Of a stretch of 64,000 nucleotides of DNA, positions 12,846-25,792 are shown piece by piece. The DNA is from Numida meleagris (Eukaryota; Chordata; Aves; Galliformes; Numididae), in contig NC_034412.1 of the NCBI RefSeq assembly GCF_002078875.1, positions 13,640,995-13,704,994 of the forward strand. The letters are read 5' to 3'. The stretch's first letter is position 1. The number at the start of each line of letters is the position of its first letter. The notes beneath the pieces were generated by a model. The model saw only the letters and a program-made list of their open reading frames with translations. It was not told the DNA's origin and did no database searches. A program made the position numbers and the translations under genes.

Positions 12846-15800
12846 TGGCATGAGCAACTTCTGCCAGCTGCTCCTAGAATTCTTTGCCCATCTTATTTTC
12901 ATCATTTGTCTTCACTAATGTGTTACTTCAGCTATTTGTTGAATATAGAATATTAACAGGGAATTTCTAATTTCAATTACTAAGTACTGAGAACTGCTTC
13001 TATAGGTTTATTCACTACCTGACTAGTGAGCAAATAATATTTTGTCATCTTTACACCTTCAGGGTGTCAGGAACCTCTTTTAATTTGTATTTCTCAAATT
13101 TCTTTCTATTTTGGCAACCTATTTTCTGTACTGGAGTGTTTATTCAAATCCTGAAGCAAGTATTTGTCCTGCTCATGATCCTTTTGTGCTTCCTTTTGAG
13201 TCTTAGAGCAGTTGAGCTTCATATGCATTAATATTATTAAAGGAAAAGTTTAAATAAAATGCTTGTATAAGCAAATTCTGAGTTACATAACCAACTGTAA
13301 AATCTGTGGTTGTGCTGAGTAGTAACATATGCCACTTAGTTCAAACAGCACTGTATAATTTGCAAATGTTACGAATGGCTAAGGAGTTCTTGCTAAGCAG
13401 TCAGATGAAGACACATTATCTCCCATATGGATACAGTTTGTTTTCCATGACCTCACGTTTCACGTCTAAGATATCAGGCCTACTTTACAGATAACAATTA
13501 CATGAACAGTCAGAAAATAGGAGGCTACAAAATCTGAATTCTGCCTTAAACCATTTCCTGTGTTATTACAGATCTCTTCTAAAGAGAGGAAAATATTGCC
13601 ATCTGTTGTTAGGATGGAGTTTAGAGTCTTTGAGGGCTTGTGAAAGCCCCACTTTATAACAAGTCTGGCGATGGTAAGCAACTTACATTCTTGGAGAGAG
13701 ATCTGACAATCATCTTGCTGAAAAACTTGTATTTTCAAGATGTTTTAAGTGCTCTTATATCTCTTTGCAAATTTTACTAATGAAATATGTTGTCTGCTGA
13801 CCTCATAGCAAGAAATCAGTTGTTTCCTTTGGAATAGAAAAAGAGCAGAAAGCAGAGATGTTCTCTATAAGAATGCCAGAAAGAACAAGTTAATTCTATT
13901 CTCATACATTTATATTCTGTCTGGTACCAGTAGAAATCTAAGAATAAACTTAAGTAGATATATGTAACTCAGTTTATTAAGTAAATTTAGTTGTTTGAAC
14001 TATTTTTACAATGAACTACTTTACTACAGCATTATGTTCTCTTCTTTCCCTTTTCTGAACACTCCACCTATGGTTACAGATCACCACGATGACAAGTAGA
14101 AACAGAGGTAGATGTCCATTATGTTATTTGAATTGAAGAGGCTGTTAGATCTTAGTAACTTTTATGGTGTAAGTACTGTGGGAGAAAAACAAAAAATCAC
14201 TCAGTTTTCCTGTAAAAGATTCTTTCTTGCAAATTCTGTAACCGTTACTATTGCAAACTGTTATTGCAATTCGGTCAAAAGAGAAGGAGGAACTGAATGA
14301 CCTAGAATTAATTTCTGTTAAGGCCAGGCTGGGCCAGATGGTGGTCAGAATGCCAGAGTTGTTTGGACAGTGCTGTACTCTGTGTGTTGTACTTGAATTA
14401 CCCTTTGGATGTGGTTGTTGATGTTCTTAGTACAAATGCATCTCTTTCGTATGGCTGTAGCAGGGTGGTAAAAAGAGAACTTATATGATAAGTAATGAAT
14501 ATTAACACTTACTGTTTCTACTTGCAAGGTAATTATTCTCAGATTAGCCTTCCTGCTTTTTTGATAACCATTTTGATTAAATAGAGTATTGATTTTGTAT
14601 GGAATGCTTCTAGCTCCTAGCAAAGTTATTTTCCAAGCACTATCATCTGAAATTTCAGGAAAGTAACACTCAGTTTTCCAATAGTAATTACAATGCCACG
14701 TTCAAAAGCTCTGATAAAATATAGTCTTTAGATGAGACACTTTCTGAGAGTCATTACAATACCTTTAATTGCATGTGGAATAGAAAGGAACATTTGAAGC
14801 CTTTCATTTTCCTCTGTATTGGCTAAAAATAATATATTTGATGTATAGAAGAACAAAAATAGGTTTGTGTTATAAATGAACAAGACTGGGAACTGGCCAT
14901 AAAAAGTAATAGAATGTACTCTGCAGTCATATTACTAATCCCAGTTTTCCAACCTCAACCTGTATTCAATTGTAGCGGTTTTTGAGAAATAATTTTGAAC
15001 TTTTTTTTGTGATTATAGTGCTATAATGAGCATATTCCTTTCTTCAGAATGGGACAGATTGTTTTCATATTATTTAATTTTTGTCTTAATCAGCAAAACT
15101 GGCAAACAATGCAAAAAGTGTAATTCAGGGTAATCGAATATATAAATAAGCAAGTACATAGATTTTTGGTCTGTACTGGGACAGGTTACATCCTCATATG
15201 AAACTTTACTAGCCAGTGTACTACGTTTTGTATTTATTTGAGCATTTATAATGATTGATAGAGATTAAGTAAGGTTGCAGACAGATGAGGATATCTTTTA
15301 CTGACTTGGAGAAAATTCAGTAGGTCACAGGTCTTCTGGTTCTCTCTCTTTCAGTTCCAGAGCTTATCTCTGAAAATTTACTGAAGTAAATATGTAGATT
15401 GAGAGACTTGGAACTTGAGAAATGAATTCAGAGTTGCGAGGGATGTCATGTTGGCAAAGAACCTGAGTAAATCTGAAAGCTATTCCTCAGTATAAATAGG
15501 GATGACCACTGGCCCTGAAGGTTGAGGGCCTTTGTGCAGTTTAAAACACTCTATTTCATTACTGAATACATAGTTAAATGTCCTTACTGTTGTGTGGCTT
15601 CATATGTGATAGTGTGTAGCCCCCCTCTCCTTGCTTTGCCAGAATTATGGCCTTTCAGTCCCTGCTTGACTTCTCTGTGGTGACAAAGGGTCAGCTTCCA
15701 CTACGTGCTTTTGGATACCAAAAATGTAATACTTGTATTCAGCCACTGAGTAAAGTCACCACTGGTGATGTTAATAAATAAAAGAAATAGGAGTGATTTT

Positions 15801-16646
15801 AAAAGCAAACCGTTTACGAAAGCTGCCTGCAGTTTGGAAATCTTCCACAAAAGATCCTGACTACTAAACCAGAATGATGTAATGGTCTATTGCTTACAAG
15901 AGCTCTCACAATAGAAAAACCTGAAAAAATCAATACCTGTTTTCAGTATAGTCAAAACTTGATATATTTCATTTTGGTGAGCAGTGGTAGATTTTTTATA
16001 TAAAGAAAGCAAGCAATTTCTCATGCCAAGACTAAGTACTTTTTGTTTGCCTTTGTTGCGGTGAAACAGATTAAAAACCCTGAAGTAGATAGTTCAATGT
16101 AGGCGCGAGTGACAGAAAGGAGCCACAAATCTGAGTTAACGTGTGAGTCCAGAGTAGGCTTTGTAGCTTCCAAGGGACTGAGAAAAGAGTAGAATCACAT
16201 GTGAATAATAATAATAAAAATGATAAAAATAGTGAAAACTGTAGTAACAGAAAGCTGCACCTTACAAATGGTGTGGTGCATGACAGCACATTTCTACAAC
16301 CTTGATGTACATCAGCCAGGAAAACTTGTTGCAGCCAGGGAGATGATCAATATTTGGTTTAGCATTTATTTAACTTTAATTTATTCATTATAGTTTTATT
16401 CCTCCTTCTGTTTTCATTCTTATTTAAAAGAAACTGTAAGCTCTTGTACAAAGCACTTATATCACACCAGTGAGATCTGGGGTATGGAGCGGGAATGTTC
16501 ATATCATATATGTCAGTTTTATCTGCTCATAATCAAGTTCTATCAAACTGTGTGCTCCTGCAGACTTGTGAGCCCAGAAAGGTTCTCATCTTGTTAAGGA
16601 AAAAGAAAGGAAGAAACAAAAAACCTACAGTGTGAAACTTTCCAGT

Positions 16647-16665
16647 AAAAAAAAAAAAAAAAAAA
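16647..16665. repeat. Poly-A run (A19)
   Basis: Nineteen consecutive A residues. No retrotransposed gene copy or LINE/SINE body was recognised immediately to its left, so there is no evidence that it is a retroposon tail. Confidence 0.9.
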
Positions 16666-17613
16666 TCAGAAGCCTTTTACTATCTGTCTCCCTGTCACCT
16701 AGCTGAGCACTATTCATAGTAATGTGCATGTTTTTCTAATTACTGAGTGTTCTGCTCTGCTAGAGCATTTGTTGAATGTCTTCTTTCCAATCCTTTCACT
16801 GACATAAGCATGGATGCCTCATTGGAATAAGGTGAAGAGTTAGTTATCAGTCTCTGTGCGGCCTGTAACAGGGAATGTTTGATAGCTGAAGTGGTTGTAG
16901 AAATAGTCCAAGTTCTTTGCTGGAGCACCATGCAAAAAAGGTTCAATTTGGCCTAAGTGGAGGAAAAACTTTCTGTTCTTATACATTTCTGCCCTATCAC
17001 AGAAAGCTAAAGAATTGGGCAACAGCTGTGCCAGTAGCCACTCTGTTGTAACTGTGTCTATTCAGCATTCGCTGCATACAATATTCAAATTTTCCGGCTA
17101 GACAAGTGAGATGAAGAACAGGTTTTGGGAATGATGTAATATAAGTCTCTGATGGCAAGGATGAGTTACAGAAATGGATGCTTTTTTTGGAGACTAATAC
17201 AAGCATTGGAAAAATAAGCACATACTTCATTGCTTCACTCAGTACTGGTGTTAGGCAAATTCTGAATTTGTGCAACTCACAAAAGAAGATTAAAGTCATA
17301 TTTTAAAATCGAAATGAGTTTTTCAATCCACCATTTATTAGGACACTATTAAAAGAAGGAAGGGTTTTCAAAATCAGGTTTTACTTTTGGGCACTTGCAT
17401 CAACGTTACACAAATAAATATCCATGCAATGCATGGAAATTCGATAATTTTTGTGAAGACTGGTTAAGTGAAAACAAATAGCTGAAGTGCATGTGCTTTT
17501 TGTAATATTTTCTCTGTAATCCTGGACAGTACTATCTAGTTTTCGCCCAGTTCTCTTGGCTAAAATACGAAATCCATCATGTGTTTTGTGTACAGAGTAA
17601 TACTGTGTGAGTG

Positions 17614-17629
17614 TCTCACCTAGGTGAGA
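17614..17629. promoter_or_regulatory. Perfect 16-bp palindrome with paired CACCT half-sites
   Basis: TCTCACCTAGGTGAGA reads identically on both strands. It contains two head-to-head CACCT motifs, the core half-site of ZEB-type zinc-finger E-box-binding repressors. The sequence shows only the palindrome; regulatory use is inference. On either strand it also contains AG|GTGAG, which resembles a splice donor. Confidence 0.3.
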
Positions 17630-20328
17630 AGAATGACCGCTATGGTTAAAGAATTCTCTGCCACTTCTGAAATTTCTCAAAGCAATTTGGTAGGGCTAGC
17701 TACTAGGAAATGTATTTTGATGTACTTTGAAAGAAGCAGGAGTAGGAGCTGAGTATTAAATATTCATAAATGAAACGAATTTCCTTCTATTTTATGCATG
17801 AAATTTCTCCCCCCTACTAACCTAACAGTTAAGTTTGAAGCTTCAGTGTTTATAGTTTGTTGCTCACTGTACTCTCTCTAAATTCTCACTCTGTCCAAAT
17901 TCTGTGAATTTGGTATAGTTGTTTAATCTCTCAGGGGGCATTAAGATGAATTAATTAATACTAGTTAAGTCGGTTATCAGCATAGAAGACACTGTAAAGC
18001 TGGGGTTATACATATTACTGGAAAATTACATAGACTGTTAGGTGAAAATTCTATTGGACAATATATTGCCCCATGAACTTTCCATTTGAGTTGTCACTAG
18101 AGTTGTTTTTAGTAGGTCATTATACACAAACAAATGTGAGCTCTGAGAAAAGCATAAAAGCATACCTTTGCAATTCAAATGAAGAGTACCGTGTTTATAA
18201 TTTCATTATTAATTTATTGCTGCATGACTTCTGCTATTTGTAAATGTCAAATACGGAAAAGAGTACTTTGATTTAACCTTCCCTGTTATAAAATAAAAGC
18301 TTTCATTCCACTGTCCTTTACTAAGTATCTCATGTCTCAGGTTACAACAGAATAGACTTAGTTCAGTAGAGAATAATCTTGATGTGAATGGAAATTGAGA
18401 AGGATGGCATTTTTTTTTAAAGCTAATTTCATACACACAAGACATACAAGCACACAGTGTTCCTAACTGAGCTTAATCAGGAGATGCTTCAAACATCCAA
18501 TGATCTTATTCTCCTGCTCATTTTCTCCTCTCTTTGGAAAGTAGGCAATTCATGCAACAGACTTTATGCAACATACAGCTCTAAAGAAGGAAAACATATT
18601 TCTGTATCTCAATGTGTTACATGCATCCTGTCAACAGCATACTTTTTTGTTGCTTTTTATTAAAACCAATAAAAAAAAAAAAACAAGTTCTCACAGTGGG
18701 CTCATTGTGAATGCCAGGAAGAAAAGTCTGTCTTTCCGCTGTGAGTACACCCAGCTAGAACAGGCTGCATCTGTCTCTGCAGTCTAGTTTTCCTTTTTCT
18801 AAGTAACAATTTCTTCATTTCTCACATACACTTAAGCATTTCTTTAGGGAGGAATGCTCTCCTTAAGAGTGTATTTGGCTCTAGATACTCTAACCAAGAG
18901 TTCAGGTGAAGGTATTTGTTAGTGTCAAAAAGGACTCCTAACTGTTCCAGCTGGTTCTGGTTATTTCTGACTATACTTGACAGAAAGTTTTTCCTGAGGA
19001 GCTTTTCAAGCTAGAAAAAAGTGTTGTCTATGAGAGAGTGCTAACTGGATGAAAATGGACTGTTTTTAGAAATAGTGTTTACTTCTGGTTTTTTTCATGA
19101 AGCACTGCTGAAACCTATTAGATGACTATTTGACATTGTTAGTTTGACCATTGCATTATATAACTGAAGGGGAAAAAAAGGTCTGCTTTCAGCTCATCAA
19201 AATAAAGAATATCAACATCATCATCTGTATGTTCCTCAAAAAAATATTTCTTGGAATTGTATCTTTTTGTTGAAAGTTTCAACCTACTCTTCCACTTGAA
19301 ATAAACAAAGTCAAAATATGGAAATTTAGCATAGAATGGAATTATTAAGGTGTTACCAGAATGTTAGCTGTGCTTATCCAACCAGGCATTTCAGCATTTC
19401 ATTGCAAGATGACTAGCATCCACTTCACTGAACAATCCTAAAGTTATCAGAAGTATTTTGGTGCTGGTCAGGTGATCTGAGCAGCTGATAACCTCAGGCT
19501 TTTTCTGTTAGATTCCTAAATGTATTGCAAGTCTAAACTTACAGTAATGAGATATAATCTGCGAAAGTGTAAAATTATTGGTGTTTTTCTGTATTCACAA
19601 GATCTGTTATTCACAAGATGCTTGTTGAAGAAATATATTGCAGTTGTTAATGAGATTTTAAGAAAACTCACCTGGACATTTCACAGTTATCTCTTAGGAG
19701 AGTATGTTTAAAACCTTTTTTTCCTTGGACAGATGCTGTAATCAATAGAATAAAAAATGTAGAGGAAACTAGCTGTTAGAGAAGGGCTGAATTTTTTCAT
19801 AATAGAAATTAATTCTTTTCTCCTAGCATACAACGCTCATCTCCATATAATTTAAAATACATTCAGTATTCTCTACTTTTTATGTACTTGAGAATGTTAT
19901 AGGGTTGGCATGATAATTACGTTAAGTCAGTTGCAAACTGTTCAGTATTCATCAGTATTACCCAGTCTGCCACCTCAGCTCCTAATGAAAAAATGAAAGT
20001 TGGAATTGTCCTGTATGATCGATTACATTATCAAGATTTATTTTTAGTTGGGAGTTGCTCTGTACAGGGAGCTGAAGGCAGAGGAGCTTATACTAACCTG
20101 ACTTCAATCATCTTAAAAAGGGAGGGAACAAAATTAATTCTCTTAAAGTCCACAGCAAGCTGGAATAACAGTGACAGTACTTTTGTTGGTACTGGAGCCC
20201 TGACATCCTTCTGATTTTAATTTTTTGCATACTTTGTTTCTGTAACTGATGCTTACAGCAGTCGTCATCCGGCTAGAGCTGGCTTATCAATTTGGGCAGC
20301 CAGGTTCCAGCAGGTACTAAATAATAAC

Positions 20329-20335
20329 TGAGTCA
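20329..20335. promoter_or_regulatory. AP-1-like site (TGAGTCA)
   Basis: A perfect TGAGTCA consensus is followed by an overlapping GTCAGTCAT. A 7-mer of this kind occurs by chance every few kilobases. It is listed because about 20250-20400 has a more mixed base composition than its AT-rich flanks, which can indicate a regulatory element. No direct support is available. Confidence 0.2.
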
Positions 20336-20745
20336 GTCATTATCATTGGGCTGAACTAACAGCCCTGGAGGAAGACATTCTGCTTTACTACAAGGCTATT
20401 AATTGCTTACTTTCTTAACTGGTTCTGAATGCTACCTGTGAATTTCTAGCAAGCTTCTAAGGTATTGATATTTATTTTCATCTATTGACATAAACCAGCA
20501 ATGTATGTTGTATATAAGCTGTATGAACTTCCTATGTTACAAAGTTAATATTCTAAAACATTATGGAGCATATTTGACCCCCTTGGAACCAGAGTACTGT
20601 GAGGGCTTCAGAGGGCAAGGGGCACAGAGGCGGGAGCTTTTCCCTCATCAGGTTAAGGAGGGTCCTCGCATCTCTGTACAGCTTGTGCCTAGGGAGAGAA
20701 GGAAGCATGCAAAGAAGAGATATTTAGGAATAAAGATTGTGGAGA

Positions 20746-20928
20746 CATAGAATCATAGAATGGTAAGGATCATGAAGTTCCAACCCCCACCGCAGGCAGG
20801 GTTGCCAGCTACTAGACCAAGCACCAGCTTGCCTGCCCAGGGCCCCATCCAACCTGGCATTGAACCCTCCAGGGACAGGGCATCCACAACCTCTCTGGGC
20901 AGCCTGTGCCAGCACCTCACCGCCTCAT
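20746..20928 (-). mobile_element. CR1 LINE 3' fragment (minus strand)
   Basis: On the plus strand it opens with CATAGAATCATAGAATGG, the reverse complement of the CR1 3' terminal repeat. CR1 blocks follow in order: AGTTCCAACCCCC, GCAGGCAGGGTTGCCA, a CCCATCCAACCTGGCATTGAA block, CCAGGGACAGGGCATCCACAA, and a CTCTGGGCAGCCTGTGCCAG block ending near CACCTCACCGCCTC. The element is on the minus strand, about 183 bp long and 5'-truncated. It is better preserved than the copy at 12698, suggesting a younger insertion. Its open frames are conceptual reads of the CR1 3' region and are not separate genes. Confidence 0.95.
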
Positions 20929-22320
20929 TAACATATGATTAATGTATTAACATAACTTATGATTAGAGAACAGAAGAACTTCTGCTACTTGTTTGTGCTA
21001 GTGCTGTGGTGTCATTTTTTTGGTTTTGCTTTGTTTATTGTTTTGCCTTGTTTATTTTTTTGTATTTCTTTCATTGATCAAGTAAAAAGTATTTTCTAAT
21101 CTGAAATTTATCAAGCAAATGAAATTCTGTAAGGTACATGTGAAAACCAGATCTGAAACTTTTCTTCTTGGCAATGTTATTCATGAATTTCAATTGAGGA
21201 AGCCCACCTCTGAAGGTACTTGAGGTAGCATTCTTAATCAAGTAAAAAAAAAAATACTTTTATCTAAACTTTCAGGTGTTTATTGACTCACTGGGCTTAA
21301 GTCTGAGTTTATTTGAATCTATGTCAATCATAGGTTGCTAATAAAAGTCAAGTATTTCAGAGTTTGTAGATAGAACATTGAGTAGAAGCGGTACCATCCA
21401 GACGAATGAAAATATTAGTTTATGTGTGATCTGCTGGTTCTAGCCCTTTGACATCTAACAGAGTATTCAGAGGAGATTTACTCTGAAACAGAAGCAACTG
21501 ATGCAAGAGCTTGGAATTCTGGAATCATTTCTTTATGTTTTGAATGTAGAAGCACGTGGCTTTCAGTATAATCTGAACTCAACCTAATGACCCTTTTCAC
21601 CTTAATGGTGTGAGAGGCCTTACTATAAACAAGAGTTATATAATGCGTTTAGTTTTAATTGTAGTTGCCCATTTCTCTAACTGTAATAGTATACATGGGG
21701 AGGAGGAAAGAGGAAAGTATGTGGTTAATTCTCTGATAAATTAGTTTAGATGCATATCTGTGGTACTAGGAAAGTGGTTTCGTAAGTGAAGGGAACTATG
21801 TGAAAAACCCCACGTGCAGTTATAGTTTTCTGCTGAATTTTAGAGTAAAGAAATGAGACACAATTGGATTTTTAATAAAAGATCAGATTTGTTTTTCCTG
21901 AAATGCTGTTTGCATCAGTCAATGGCTTTCCTTGTAACTGTTTGGTTATAGTACGTAATAGAGCAAATAATAGTTAGCAGACTTGTATGAAAATACAGGA
22001 CAAATCAGTGTGTGATGGCATAGTGAATACCTAAGTTCCCTTTCAGGGTAAATATTTATAACGATGAGATGGAAATCTACTTAATACGAAAGAGGTAGAA
22101 ATGTGTCTACCACGAATAGCAGGATTAAGGAAAGTAAAAAAAAAAAATTATACTGAACACACAGAGAACTGAAGAGCACGTACAGCATCCTATTTGCTGC
22201 AGGTAATTAAATCTTGCAAAGAAACTTGAGCAATTCATTAACTGTAAAAACTATTTAGTGGAGAGAGAAAATGACTATACTAAGATGAAGGACCAAAATG
22301 GGAGATAATTTAACTTTTTG

Positions 22321-22345
22321 TCCTGTAACATTGGATGTTACAGGA
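22321..22345. repeat. Perfect inverted repeat, 11-bp arms, 3-bp spacer
   Basis: TCCTGTAACAT at 22321-22331 is the exact reverse complement of ATGTTACAGGA at 22335-22345, with TGG between. The word GATGTTAC is then repeated directly just downstream. Such near-perfect short-spacer inverted repeats are typical of template-switch mutation during replication. A structured transcript is possible but unsupported. Confidence 0.85.
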
Positions 22346-23343
22346 TGTTACTGTGTTATTAGTTTATTTTTGAAACAATTTGCATAACTAATTTTCTTCA
22401 AGTGGCTTTGATATGTTAATGACAGCGCTGAAGACAGCCCTGTAGAAATCAAATAATGGAGCTGGATATGCTTGGACAGAGCCCTGGGATTGTCTTTAGA
22501 GAAAAAGCATGCAAAGCAATTTCACTTGAGCTAATAGGAATGTGTTTATAATGAGAAATAACTTGTGCTCCTCATATCTGATTTTCAAAATTGTTCAAAC
22601 TTGTAATGTCTTAAATAAAATTATTTATTCAATTACTTTCCTTGTCTCTAGGACAGGAAAGTAAAAAACACATAGTTAGAAATAGCTATGTACCTGTACA
22701 GAAGTAATCAACAGACTTTTCACCATATGTGCAAGGTCCCCATGTAGTAGTAAAGGTTTTACTGTATGAGACAAGAGGGAGACAAGAGATGCTTACTGCA
22801 GGAGTATAGAGTTACTCCTACAAAAATGTAAAGAGCCTTTCAGATCAGTATATGAAGGCTATTTCAGTGTTGCACGTCTAGAAATATTGTTACTGGAGTG
22901 AAGAATTGGTAGTTGATGGGAGGGAATAGCAAGACTAATATTATCAAAAGGCATATTTTGCAACATCCTTTTTCTGATCCATATTCTGCTAAACACTAAT
23001 CATCTTGCTCCTTGAGGCTTCATTTCTGTACTAAGAATTTGTATTTCTTTTTCAGAACTGAAAGAACACTAGAGATAGTTGATGTCAATTCATTTCAGGT
23101 TGTGTGCATTTTTCTTTGAATATATTTCAGGTCATTTCCAACAAAAAAACTCACAATTTCTTAGAGAAAGGAAAGTAATAAAAAAAAAAAATTGTAGATC
23201 AGTAAACTTAACTATATCCAAACAAGATAGTAGAAGCATATAGAAATAATATTTTAGAAGGATATTAATTGTCCCTGCGCCTGTGTTACACTGCTAGAGT
23301 AATCTAAGAACTGTTGCATTGCAGATGTTGGGGTCTGTCTGCC

Positions 23344-23359
23344 TTTTTTTTTTTTTTTT
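23344..23359. repeat. Poly-T run (T16)
   Basis: Sixteen T residues are followed by CCCCC and then TGGGGG. CCCC and GGGG around a T could form a small stem. No adjacent retroelement was recognised. Confidence 0.9.
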
Positions 23360-25771
23360 CCCCCTGGGGGAGTTTTCAGTTATAAATTCTGATGCTGACC
23401 AAAAGTCTGAGCTGGATGTCAGTATCTTACATCCCAGACCCTTCCTGTTGCTCACTGATTTTTGATGCTTTTATTCCTGCTCCACACTGCTGAGAGATAC
23501 AAACTATATGCATCTGCATTTATACAAGGTTAAGTGATAAAAAGTTTGTTGTCCTCGTGAGGAAAGACTCAGAAAAGCTTGTGCAGAATTGGCCAAGCCA
23601 TTTAGTGTGGCTCCTTAGTGCCCGGTGAGCATGGTCAGTAATGGAAGTTAGTGAAATAAAGTGGCCTCTTTATCCTTCCTTGTGTTTCTCAGATCATAGC
23701 TTGAAAACCAAAAAGGATTATGAAAAAGGTGGCGGAATTGGTCAGAAAACGCTGTATAAGTAAGAGAAATCAAGCAGGAGACAGTGTGCAACAAAGCACA
23801 GTGGCAGGCAAGCACAGTTACAGGACAAAGGGAAAAAAGATTGATAGAAACAGGAAGAGGTAAAGAATTGATATTAATCCAAAAGTGAGGGCTAGCAATG
23901 CATGGAACTCTCCAGGAGTCCCTGGGTTTAGGCAGAAGGACATTTGCATTTTACAAAGAAACTGATATCCCTCTTAAATGATTGATTTTGTTTTTCTTCA
24001 ATTTCAGAGTTATATGGAAAAATATTTAAAAGCATCTAGCAGCTGAGAAATGCAGTAACTCTGTGTGATTGTGTGATTTTGATTTTATTTAAGAGAATTT
24101 CAGTTTACATTTAAGTAATGAGAATCTGTAGATAGACATACTGTGGCAAAATTCAAGTGTAGTGGCAGCTGGTGGGGACTGTCTATGCATCTTCCTGTTA
24201 GAGGGGAAATACTGTACATTCTTAGCATTGCCTTATTTACTGATTATTATGAAGGAATGCAGCTTAAGGCTGCACCTGCGAATGCTGGAAAAAGGTCTTC
24301 CTCCTTCCAGTCACTGTTGAATGCCTAATGCACTTCACTGTAGGGTCATGTACCTTCCCATGCTTTGTTTCTCTTACAGTGAGTCCTTAATTATAATCTT
24401 CAGAGTGAAATAACTGCAACAGGAAGAAATGGGAGTGCCCAGTCAACACAAAATATAAACAAGCATAACTTTTGTATTTCTGTAATATTGGGTTATAATG
24501 AGCCATGACACGAATTTGAATTTGTGTTTTCCAAAGTTGCTGTTCACTCACTTCTGAGAGTGCAGTAAAGATCAGAAAAGTTTTTCTTCATCTTAAGAAT
24601 CGTATGCAGAGCAAGATAGAGTACAAAAGGCTTCTCTTGCCCAGTTGTTTCATTTTCTTAGTATGATCCATTTTGTAGTTTATTTTTCCATTGTCTGAAG
24701 AAAGCAGTTATGTTACTATATTTCTTAGCAGTTTGTCAGTTACACGAGGTTAATTGATTAATCATTAGCAATCTTTTTTATTCTCATCTTCTAAACTGAA
24801 ATTAAGTTAACTTATGAGAATGTAAGTATTAAGATTCTTTTATCAACTTATACTATCTATACATCTGTTTCATTTAATATTTATATTATGTTCTAATTCA
24901 TTTCACATACTCATTATTTTCAGTAACGCTGTTAGATTGGTTCCTTGTTCTTGTCTCGAAATCAGCACTGAGGAATGGCACTTCTGCTTTAGAAAATATT
25001 TCTGAGATGGCTCTTAATAAATAATGAAATAAAAGTTCTAAAGAAGAAGGACCCCTGTGACTTTGGAATGCTGACATAGCTGTTTATCTACGTATCAGAC
25101 ATGGTGGAAATGATTAGGCTTTCTTTAGATTGTCTGATAAATCAGCGAAGCATTGATTTGGAAGGTCCATTTGTCTCCTGAAGCTGAAAGATAATTCAAT
25201 ATCTATTGGGGGACACCTGCTCTACCATGCCAGAATAGCTCTGTCTGCTGATATGCCTTAATTATAAATGCATTCTCCAATCAGACTGACAAGTGCTAAT
25301 CAAAATTTATTAAACTGAGGACTTTAGTCATAGTGAGGTAGAAAAGAAGAGAAAAAGACAAAACAAAAAGCTAGCTGTTTTATACCACCTCATTCTATGG
25401 TTAAGTATATTCTAACATAACTTTAGATGAATAGAACCTTTTTTCCTTGAATACTTGTAAGCTATTTATCAGAAAGAGAGTGAAAAAATAAACTTGGAAA
25501 GCTGCTAACTGCTTTTGAAAACTAGTAAGGAAGGAAGGATGGAAAGAATATTTTTTTAATGAGATCAAACTATGTTCTTTTAGTGACACTGATGAAGTCA
25601 GTTATGCCAATGAGAATTTAAAAATATACTCAGAATCAGAAACTTATTGAGCAGTTTGTTTAAAGTAATTATTTTACCTAATATTGACAGATTCCTAAAT
25701 TCTTTCTGTTCTCTCAAAGAAAAAAGGGTCATATCCCATTCCAATTGGCTTTCAATGAGATATGCACCCTT

Positions 25772-25792
25772 CCCCCCCCCCAAAAAAAAAAA
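25772..25792. repeat. Homopolymer junction C10A11
   Basis: Ten C residues are directly followed by eleven A residues. It is a plain low-complexity tract. Length errors here would be expected in assembly or sequencing. Confidence 0.9.

Larger units (their letters stand above)
12900..20745. other. AT-rich non-coding stretch, no recognised gene
   Basis: No gene was recognised. It contains an AAT-rich tract near 16205-16217, an A19 run at 16647-16665, an A-run near 18670-18682, the 16-bp palindrome at 17614-17629, and an AP-1-like site at 20329-20335. The segment at about 20575-20740 is more GC-rich than its surroundings and abuts the CR1 copy at 20746; I could not assign it. The remaining open frames are short and unsupported. 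Confidence 0.5.
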
